Source: Desulfuromonadales bacterium C00003068
GTDB lineage: Bacteria > Desulfobacterota > Desulfuromonadia > Desulfuromonadales > Desulfuromonadaceae
Length of the DNA stretch: 14,403 bases
Reading direction: 5' to 3'
NCBI GenBank assembly: GCA_001751155.1
Contig: MAXR01000217.1
Location: 990 to 15,392, forward strand
Each line of letters opens with the position of its first letter. Positions within the stretch are counted from its first letter, which is position 1. The position numbers were made by a program, and so were the translations under genes. This document shows, piece after piece, positions 8,883-14,403 of this stretch. Below the pieces are notes generated by a model. That model saw only the letters and a list, made by a program, of their open reading frames with translations. It was not told where the DNA came from and ran no database searches.

Positions 8883-11105
8883 TTACATCGCGTCGATAAT
8901 TGCGTTCAATGTTGCACTTGGGCGCATTGCCGCAGCAACTACCTGTGCGTTAGGCTTGTAGTAACCATCAATATCAACAGGCTGGCCTTGTGCAGCAAGC
9001 AGCTCCTCGTTGATCTTCGCCTCATTGGCCACAAGATCAGCAGCTACTTTAACAAACTTGGCTTTCACGTCAGCATCGGTGTCTTGAGCAGCAAGAGCTT
9101 GCGCCCAATACAGACCAATATAGAAGCTACTACCACGGTTGTCGATCTCATTGACCTTACGAGAAGGTGCTTTTGCATTTGAGAGATAACCCGTTACTGC
9201 CTCATCAAGGGTATCAGCAAACAATTGAGCCGTTGCATTACCTGTAGATGTAGCAACTTGCTCCAAAGATGGAACCAGAGCACAATACTCACCGAGTGAA
9301 TCCCAACGCAGGTGACCTTCTTTGAGGAACTGCTCAACGTGCTTAGGAGCACTACCACCAGCACCAGTCTCAAACACACCGCCACCTTGAAGCAGGGGTA
9401 CGATAGAGAGCATACGAGCACTTGTACCCAGCTCTAAAATTGGGAACAGGTCAGTCAAGTAGTCACGCAGTGCATTACCTGTACAAGTGATCGTATTTTC
9501 GCCGCGGCGACTACGCTCACATGCGAGTACCATCGCATCATCAGGAGTCATGATACGAATATCAAGACCTGCAGTATCGTGATCCTTAAGGTAGGTTTCA
9601 ACCTTCGCGATCAGTTGAGCATCGTGAGCACGCTTAGGATCAAGCCAGAAACAAGTAGGTACGCCCTCTGCTTTAGCACGGGTTACTGCCAACTTGACCC
9701 AGTCACGAATCGACTCGTCCTTAGTTTGGCAAGAACGGAACACATCACCAGTTTCAACTGTTTGCTCCAGTAATACACTACCAGTTGCATCATCAAGAAC
9801 CTGAATTTTACCATCGCCAGGAGCAAAGAAAGTCTTATCGTGTGAACCGTACTCCTCAGCTTTTTTAGCCATAAGGCCAACGTTGGAAACAGCACCCATT
9901 GTTGCTGGATCGAACTGACCATTTTTCTGGCAATCTTCAATAACAGTTTGATAAATTGTTGCATAGCTACGATCAGGAATCACAGCGATAGTATCTTGCA
10001 GCGCGTCTTGAAGGTTCCACATCTGACCACCATCACGAACAACAACTGGCATGGAAGCATCAATGATTACATCGTTAGGTGCATGCAGGTTGGTGATCCC
10101 GTTACGCGAGTCAACCATTGCCACGGCAGGACTGGTCTTGTAGACCTCCATAATTGCAGCTTCGATCTCTTCACGTTTGGCATCTTCCAAGCGGTCAAGT
10201 TTGGCATATACATCGCCGAGACCATTACTGATATTAACCCCAATTTTATCAAAGTCAGAACCGTACTTTGCAAATACATCCTTATAAAAAACCTTGACGC
10301 ACTGACCGAAGATATAAGGGTCAGAGATTTTCATCATTGTTGCCTTGAGGTGCAACGAAAACAACACGCCCTCTTTTTTGGCAGCTTCGATTTGTACGGC
10401 AAAAAACTCGCGCAATGCAGCCATGTTCATGGAAGAGGAATCGAGAACCTCACCAGCTAGCATTGGGTGGTTTGCTTTAAGAACTTGCTCACTGCCATCG
10501 TTGCCAACAAACTTGTAAGTAACCGTGGCATCCTTATCAAGCGTTAGTGAAGTCTCACTGCCGTAAAAGTCGTTATCGCTCATGTGCGCGACACGTGTTT
10601 TAGACACTGCAGGCCAGGGCTTCATCATGCGATGTGGATTGGTTTGAGCAGATTTCTTAACAGAAGCCGCTGCACGACGATCAGAGTTACCTTCACGCAA
10701 TACCGGGTTTACCGCAGAACCGAGGCATTTAGCATAACGAGTTTGCAACTCTTTTTCAGCATCATTTTGTGGCTCTTCTGGATAAGAAGGGACATCATAG
10801 CCCTTACCTTGTAGCTCTGCGATCGCTTCTTGAAGCTGAGGAATAGAAGCACTTACGTTAGGAAGCTTAATGATGTTTGCTGTAGGATCTTGAGTCAGTT
10901 CACCTAATTGAGTTAGATAATCAGCTACTTTTTGATCATCTTTTAGTGCGTCAGGGAAATTAGCAAGAATACGTCCAGAAAGGGAGATGTCACGTGTCTC
11001 AACATCAACACCTGAACCCTTGAGGAATTTCTGTACAATAGGTAGCAACGCGTAAGTCGCTAACGCTGGTGCTTCATCAATTTCTGACCAAATAATCGTT
11101 GACAT
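8883..11105 (-). CDS. icd: Isocitrate dehydrogenase (NADP+), monomeric type
   Basis: This enzyme oxidatively decarboxylates isocitrate to 2-oxoglutarate and makes NADPH in the TCA cycle. The 740-residue product matches the single-chain family (the Azotobacter enzyme is about 741) and is unrelated in sequence to the common ~420-residue dimeric form. Against the Azotobacter numbering as I recall it, the isocitrate/metal residues are present: Ser130, Asn133, Arg137, Arg143, Lys254, Asp349, Tyr419, Arg547, Asp548 and Asp552. The NADP 2'-phosphate residues His589 (in SAPKHVEQF), Arg600 and Arg649 are also present, so NADP+ is the expected cofactor. The ATG (complement of 11103-11105) has AAGGAG 5 nt upstream. 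The gene stands alone, convergent with comEC and divergent from hisS. Its leader may fold over the ribosome-binding site. Identification is secure. Confidence 0.98.
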   Translation of the reverse strand: MSTIIWSEIDEAPALATYALLPIVQKFLKGSGVDVETRDISLSGRILANFPDALKDDQKVADYLTQLGELTQDPTANIIKLPNVSASIPQLQEAIAELQGKGYDVPSYPEEPQNDAEKELQTRYAKCLGSAVNPVLREGNSDRRAAASVKKSAQTNPHRMMKPWPAVSKTRVAHMSDNDFYGSETSLTLDKDATVTYKFVGNDGSEQVLKANHPMLAGEVLDSSSMNMAALREFFAVQIEAAKKEGVLFSLHLKATMMKISDPYIFGQCVKVFYKDVFAKYGSDFDKIGVNISNGLGDVYAKLDRLEDAKREEIEAAIMEVYKTSPAVAMVDSRNGITNLHAPNDVIIDASMPVVVRDGGQMWNLQDALQDTIAVIPDRSYATIYQTVIEDCQKNGQFDPATMGAVSNVGLMAKKAEEYGSHDKTFFAPGDGKIQVLDDATGSVLLEQTVETGDVFRSCQTKDESIRDWVKLAVTRAKAEGVPTCFWLDPKRAHDAQLIAKVETYLKDHDTAGLDIRIMTPDDAMVLACERSRRGENTITCTGNALRDYLTDLFPILELGTSARMLSIVPLLQGGGVFETGAGGSAPKHVEQFLKEGHLRWDSLGEYCALVPSLEQVATSTGNATAQLFADTLDEAVTGYLSNAKAPSRKVNEIDNRGSSFYIGLYWAQALAAQDTDADVKAKFVKVAADLVANEAKINEELLAAQGQPVDIDGYYKPNAQVVAAAMRPSATLNAIIDAM

Positions 11106-11107
11106 GT

Positions 11108-11177
11108 TCTCTCCTTAAGATTGTTGATAACAACTCGCCTGAGGTCTAAGAAAAGGAGAGATAATCCCCTTACTCAG
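11108..11177 (-). promoter_or_regulatory. icd leader: candidate two-state RNA masking the ribosome-binding site
   Basis: In the icd transcript, AAGGAGAGA (complement of 11108-11116), which contains the Shine-Dalgarno, is a perfect 9-bp complement of TCTCTCCTT (complement of 11153-11161). The 36-nt loop itself contains a GTTG-ATAA-CAAC mini-hairpin (11123-11134). The masking arm has a second partner: AAGGGG (complement of 11166-11171) pairs with CTCCTT (complement of 11153-11158, one G-U), enclosed by CTGAG/CTCAG (complements of 11173-11177 and 11139-11143). The two folds exclude each other. I recognise no known riboswitch class here. The folds were drawn by hand and no energy was computed. 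Confidence 0.4.
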
Positions 11178-11233
11178 CCAAATTAATACGGTCTCAAGCA
11201 TTGCAAATAACTGAAACAGGCTACTTCAAATCG

Positions 11234-11243
11234 CTGTATACAG
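11234..11243. promoter_or_regulatory. Palindrome over the predicted icd -10 region, possible operator
   Basis: CTGTATACAG is a perfect 10-bp palindrome overlapping the predicted -10 hexamer of icd (11240-11245). It has the halves of a LexA-like CTGT...ACAG site, but the spacing is too short for the E. coli LexA box. The binding protein, if any, is unknown. Confidence 0.3.
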
Positions 11244-11268
11244 TATGCAAAAGACCAACAGCTGTCAA
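11240..11268 (-). promoter_or_regulatory. Candidate sigma70 promoter for icd
   Basis: A perfect TTGACA (complement of 11263-11268) lies 17 bp before TACTGT (complement of 11240-11245), a modest -10 match. Transcription would start near 11233, giving a leader of about 128 nt that includes the folding region described at 11108-11177. Confidence 0.5.
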
Positions 11269-11280
11269 GCAAAAACACCG

Positions 11281-11331
11281 CGAGACAAGCGGGCCCAGAG
11301 CTCGCCCTTAAGTCCTTGTCGTTAGGGACAA
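11281..11331. repeat. GC-rich block of overlapping inverted repeats
   Basis: GACAAG (11284-11289) can pair with CTTGTC (11315-11320), enclosing GGGC (11291-11294) with GCCC (11304-11307). Alternatively TTGTC (11316-11320) pairs with GACAA (11327-11331). The 11316-11320 arm is shared, so the two folds compete. The block stands out from the AT-rich flanks. Its transcript, direction and function are unknown. Confidence 0.4.
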
Positions 11332-11655
11332 ATCTTCCGTGAACACCAAGTCATAACAAACACATTTCAACAGGCCATCCATCACTCAAAACGGACAAAA
11401 ACCTAGCACAATCAGCACATTAATCACGTCAGCAAAAAGCTCTTTTTCGCGCAACGACCAGAAAAGTTAACGATTAATCTTAATCTAGCAAAAGATGTCA
11501 TCGCGCAATCAATCAACCTTTTTCTCACATCCCCCTTCCAATGGCCGCTTATTTACTGTATTAAGAGGGATTCCACTACAGAACCCACACTAAGAACAAA
11601 TGTTTATCGGCTACCCCAAGCACAACCTGTAGTATTTTAAAATAAGGAGTTTCTT

Positions 11656-12930
11656 GTGAGTATTACTGGTATTAAAGGGATGAACGACATCTTGCCAGCC
11701 GATGTGGCAACATGGCAATTTCTAGAGCAAACAGCTCGCGATATTTTTGGCACCTACGGCTGTCAAGAGATTCGCGTGCCTGTCGTTGAAAAAACGGAGC
11801 TGTTCTGTCGTTCCATCGGTGAGACAACCGACATTGTTGAAAAAGAGATGTACACCTTTGACGATAAGAGTGACCACTCTCTGACCCTGCGCCCCGAGGG
11901 AACAGCCCCTGTTATGCGCTCATTCATCCAACACAAGCTATTCAATCAAGATCAAGTCACCAAGCTTTACTATATGGGGCCGATGTTTCGCTATGAGCGG
12001 CCACAAAAAGGTCGTTACCGTCAATTTCACCAAATTGGTGCTGAGATCATTGGTATCGATGACCCACGTATTGACGCCCAAGTACTGGCGATGCTCAGCC
12101 ACTATTTTGAAGCGGTTGGTATTGATGATGTCAGCCTACAGATCAACTCACTTGGCTGCCCCGAGTGTCGACCCGGCTACCGCGCGACCCTTATCGAATT
12201 TTTACAGCAGCGCATGGAACAACTGTGCCCAGACTGCCAGCGCCGTTGCGCCAGCAACCCCCTGCGAGTCCTCGACTGCAAAGCTAAAGCATGCCAAGAG
12301 GCGACCGTTGGCGCCCCCTCTGTCCTCGACCACCTGTGCACAGACTGCGAAACACATTTCGCCTCGGTTCAAAAGCACCTCGATCTTATTGGCACACCAT
12401 ACAGTATTAATGACCGCATGGTGCGTGGCTTAGATTACTACACAAAAACAACATTTGAGATGATCACCAACAACCTCGGCTCACAAAATGCCGTGGCGGC
12501 TGGCGGCCGCTACGATGGCTTAATTGAGGACCTCGGCGGCCCATCATTACCCGGAATTGGTTTTGCTATGGGGGTCGAACGACTAGCACTGCTACTTGAG
12601 GGCAATGGCATCACGACCGCAACGCCCAAGCTCTTTATAGCGGCCATGGGAAGCGAAGCTGAAAACATGGCATTCAGCTTGCTCAACCAATTGCAGCATC
12701 ACGGCATTCACGCTGAGATGGATTTCAGCGGCAAGAGCCTCAAGGCGCAATTACGCCGCGCCAATAAACTCAAGTGCAGCTACACCCTTTTTCTAGGCGA
12801 GAACGAACTTGCTGACGGCAACGCACAACTAAAGTGCATGAGCGACGGCGAGCAAACCGCTCTGCCACTCGAAGGTATTTTCGTTCAACTGCGCCAGTTA
12901 CTTGACGCACCACTGTCAACATCGCTATAG
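11656..12930 (+). CDS. hisS: Histidyl-tRNA synthetase (class II)
   Basis: HisRS attaches histidine to tRNA(His) in the cytoplasm. The 424-residue product carries the class II core: EGTAPVMRSF near 81-90, motif 2 FRYERPQKGRYRQFHQ at 111-126, the histidine-binding GLDYYT at 258-263 with AAGGRYDGL at 281-289, and motif 3 GIGFAMGVERL at 300-310. The C-terminal anticodon-binding domain runs from about 325 to the end. The start is a GTG at 11656, fixed by AAGGAG at 11644-11649 with a 6-nt gap, and it gives the usual N-terminus (SITGIKGMNDILP). The insertion between motifs 2 and 3 has nine cysteines (168, 171, 191, 194, 198, 208, 213, 228, 231), three pairs in CxxC form, suggesting a metal site. aspS follows after 97 bp, probably in the same transcript. 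Confidence 0.98.
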   Translation: MSITGIKGMNDILPADVATWQFLEQTARDIFGTYGCQEIRVPVVEKTELFCRSIGETTDIVEKEMYTFDDKSDHSLTLRPEGTAPVMRSFIQHKLFNQDQVTKLYYMGPMFRYERPQKGRYRQFHQIGAEIIGIDDPRIDAQVLAMLSHYFEAVGIDDVSLQINSLGCPECRPGYRATLIEFLQQRMEQLCPDCQRRCASNPLRVLDCKAKACQEATVGAPSVLDHLCTDCETHFASVQKHLDLIGTPYSINDRMVRGLDYYTKTTFEMITNNLGSQNAVAAGGRYDGLIEDLGGPSLPGIGFAMGVERLALLLEGNGITTATPKLFIAAMGSEAENMAFSLLNQLQHHGIHAEMDFSGKSLKAQLRRANKLKCSYTLFLGENELADGNAQLKCMSDGEQTALPLEGIFVQLRQLLDAPLSTSL

Positions 12931-12960
12931 TTGCTCACTTAACTTTAAACCTGTGCAAAT

Positions 12961-12989
12961 AGAGTCAAGCACCAGCGAGACTCTTTGAC
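12961..12989 (+). repeat. Inverted repeats between hisS and aspS
   Basis: AGAGTC (12961-12966) can pair with GACTCT (12979-12984), and overlapping GTCAA (12964-12968) can pair with TTGAC (12985-12989), so two short hairpins compete in the 97-bp gap. No U-run directly follows the first stem. It may modulate read-through into aspS, but the evidence is weak. Confidence 0.35.
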
Positions 12990-13027
12990 ATAAACTATTT
13001 TAAATTTTTACTATTGGAGGAAGACCC

Positions 13028-14403
13028 TTGAACGACGCACTCGGAAATTGGAAAAGGACTCATTACTGCGGTGATTTAACCAGCGACAACATCGGTAAAG
13101 AAGTTTGTCTCATGGGCTGGGTACAGCGTCGTCGTGACCACGGAGGGTTGATCTTTATTGACCTGCGTGACCGCGAAGGGATCACACAACTGGCACTTGA
13201 CCCCGACCGCGACCCTGAAGCACACGCAAAAGCAGATAGAATTCGTAATGAGTTTGTCATCGCCGTCAAAGGGACCATCTCTCCACGCCCAGAAGGAACT
13301 ATCAATCCAAAGATGAAAACAGGCGAAGTTGAGATGGAAGTCAGCGAACTACGCATCCTCAACACATCTAAGACACCACCATTCCTCCTCGATGACCACG
13401 TCGAAGTAGCGGAGAACATCCGCCTCAAGCACCGCTACCTTGACTTACGTCGTCCAGCGCTGCAAAAGAACATGATCTTACGCCACAATGTGACAAAAAC
13501 GGTGCGAAACTACCTCGACGAAAACGGCTTTCTTGAGATCGAGACCCCCGTTCTCAATAAGAGTACCCCAGAAGGTGCTCGTGACTTCTTGGTCCCTAGC
13601 CGCGTTAACGGTGGCAACTTCTTTGCCTTGCCGCAGTCGCCACAACTATTCAAACAACTGCTAATGGTTTCAGGTTATGACCGTTATTGCCAAATTGTTA
13701 AATGTTTCCGCGATGAGGATCTGCGTGCTGACCGTCAACCAGAGTTTACTCAAATTGACTGCGAGATGAGCTTTGTTGATTGCGACGATGTCATCACCAT
13801 CATGGAGGGGATGATTGCCCGCGTCTTTAAAGAGACTATTGGCGTAGATGTCCCTGCCAAAATGGCACGCATGACCTATGCTGAAGCACTCAATCGCTTC
13901 GGTGTCGACAATCCCGACCTCCGTTTTGATCTTGAACTGGTGGAATTATCGAGCATCGTCGACGGTTGCGGCTTTAAAGTATTTGCCGATGCGGTCAAAA
14001 ATGGCGGTATGGTTAAGGCTATCAATGCCAAAAAGTGTGCGACATTCTCACGTAAAGATCTCGACAACCTTACCGACTTCGTCAAAATTTATGGCGCCAA
14101 AGGTCTGGCATGGGTCAAGATGACCGAAGACGGCTGGCAGTCACCAATTGGCAAATTCTTCACCCCTGAGGAACTTGAGCAGATCAACCAAGCGATGGAC
14201 GCTGAAGTTGGCGACCTACTGATGTTTGTTGCCGACACCACTGCCATCACCAACGAAGCATTAGGTCGTCTGCGTGGCCACCTCGGCCAAAAACTCGGCT
14301 TAGCCGACAAAGACAATTATCAATTTGTCTGGATCACCGACTTCCCACTCTTAGAATGGGACGGCGAAACACGCCGCCACATGGCTGTGCACCACCCTTT
14401 CAC
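13028..14403 (+). CDS. aspS: Aspartyl-tRNA synthetase, non-discriminating type predicted (partial, 458 codons)
   Basis: AspRS charges tRNA(Asp). The frame runs off the right edge; motif 3 and the C-terminus (about 130 residues) are missing. The start is a TTG at 13028 with GGAGG (13016-13020) 7 nt upstream, giving [15 protein letters not shown], the usual N-terminus. Domains are the OB-fold anticodon-binding domain at about 10-115 ([22 protein letters not shown]), the class II catalytic core with motif 2 [18 protein letters not shown] at 227-244, and the bacterial GAD insertion at about 290-420. His38 (in RRRDHGG) and Gly90 (in RPEGT) match the residues linked to non-discriminating AspRS, which also charges tRNA(Asn). 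E. coli has Leu and Lys at these places. It lies downstream of hisS, probably in the same operon. Family identity is secure; the specificity is inference. Confidence 0.97.
   Translation, partial: MNDALGNWKRTHYCGDLTSDNIGKEVCLMGWVQRRRDHGGLIFIDLRDREGITQLALDPDRDPEAHAKADRIRNEFVIAVKGTISPRPEGTINPKMKTGEVEMEVSELRILNTSKTPPFLLDDHVEVAENIRLKHRYLDLRRPALQKNMILRHNVTKTVRNYLDENGFLEIETPVLNKSTPEGARDFLVPSRVNGGNFFALPQSPQLFKQLLMVSGYDRYCQIVKCFRDEDLRADRQPEFTQIDCEMSFVDCDDVITIMEGMIARVFKETIGVDVPAKMARMTYAEALNRFGVDNPDLRFDLELVELSSIVDGCGFKVFADAVKNGGMVKAINAKKCATFSRKDLDNLTDFVKIYGAKGLAWVKMTEDGWQSPIGKFFTPEELEQINQAMDAEVGDLLMFVADTTAITNEALGRLRGHLGQKLGLADKDNYQFVWITDFPLLEWDGETRRHMAVHHPF

Larger units (their letters stand above)
11106..11655. 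other. 550-bp divergent intergenic region between icd and hisS
   Basis: I see no convincing small gene or tRNA here. The icd-proximal third holds the icd promoter and folding leader. A GC-rich structured block lies at about 11281-11331. The hisS-proximal part (about 11340-11640) is AT-rich, with GATTAATC (a palindrome, 11472-11479) and AATCAACCTTTTT (11511-11523), which is one base off an IHF consensus. Only a weak hisS promoter is visible (TTCCAA 11536-11541, 17 bp, TATTAA 11559-11564). No T-box hallmark sequence is present. Confidence 0.6.

Noticed and set aside
9948..10460. 170-codon plus-strand reading frame antisense to icd
   Set aside because: It is a shadow of the highly conserved icd coding sequence, without a convincing ribosome-binding site or a recognisable product.
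11106..11655. T-box leader upstream of hisS
   Set aside because: The conserved T-box bulge sequence is not present and no U-run terminator hairpin precedes hisS.
12985..13014. TTGACA at 12985-12990 with TACTAT at 13009-13014 as an aspS promoter
   Set aside because: Good hexamers, but the start of transcription would fall at about 13021, beyond the aspS Shine-Dalgarno at 13016-13020, leaving a message without it. Cotranscription from hisS is more likely.

Overview
The window is bacterial chromosome with roughly half G+C and dense gene packing. It looks like core (housekeeping) DNA, not an island: I see no transposase, phage gene, CRISPR array, tRNA or rRNA. The protein styles suggest a marine Desulfuromonadales-type bacterium (Desulfuromonas/Desulfuromusa-like). 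The clues are a PpiD-like foldase opening with a short basic stretch and one anchor, a HisRS with the Cys-rich insertion, an AspRS of the non-discriminating type, and a complete mreB-mreC-mreD-mrdA-rodA cluster. The taxonomic call is inference from memory of these families, not from a search.

Layout. (1) 1-668, minus strand: the N-terminal 222 codons of a membrane-anchored SurA/PpiD-type periplasmic chaperone, cut by the window edge. (2) 669-856: a divergent intergenic region holding the ppiD and mreB control signals. (3) 857-6291, plus strand: the rod-shape (elongasome) operon mreB, mreC, mreD, mrdA (PBP2), rodA. mreC through rodA overlap end to end, whereas mreB is set apart by a strong hairpin that probably lets its mRNA outnumber the rest. 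(4) 6361-8784, plus: comEC, the DNA-uptake channel, 69 bp after rodA and without a good ribosome-binding site. (5) 8799-8871: a two-way terminator plus a second hairpin between the convergent comEC and icd. (6) 8883-11105, minus: a full monomeric NADP-type isocitrate dehydrogenase. (7) 11106-11655: a 550-bp intergenic region with an icd promoter, a palindrome over its -10, a structured GC-rich block and a leader that could mask the icd ribosome-binding site. (8) 11656-14403, plus: hisS, then aspS (458 codons, cut by the window edge).

How they work together. MreB filaments, MreC/MreD, the transpeptidase PBP2 and the glycosyltransferase RodA form one machine that inserts peptidoglycan along the cell side wall, and PpiD-like chaperones serve the same envelope. 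icd supplies NADPH and 2-oxoglutarate through the TCA cycle. hisS and aspS charge tRNAs, and the AspRS residues predict that Asn-tRNA is made indirectly through Asp-tRNA(Asn) and an amidotransferase encoded elsewhere.

The most interesting unexplained signals are regulatory. The icd and mreB leaders each contain a perfect or near-perfect complement of their own Shine-Dalgarno sequence, each with a competing alternative hairpin. A GC-rich block between icd and hisS also has mutually exclusive stems. These folds were worked out by hand, and no folding program or homology search was run.
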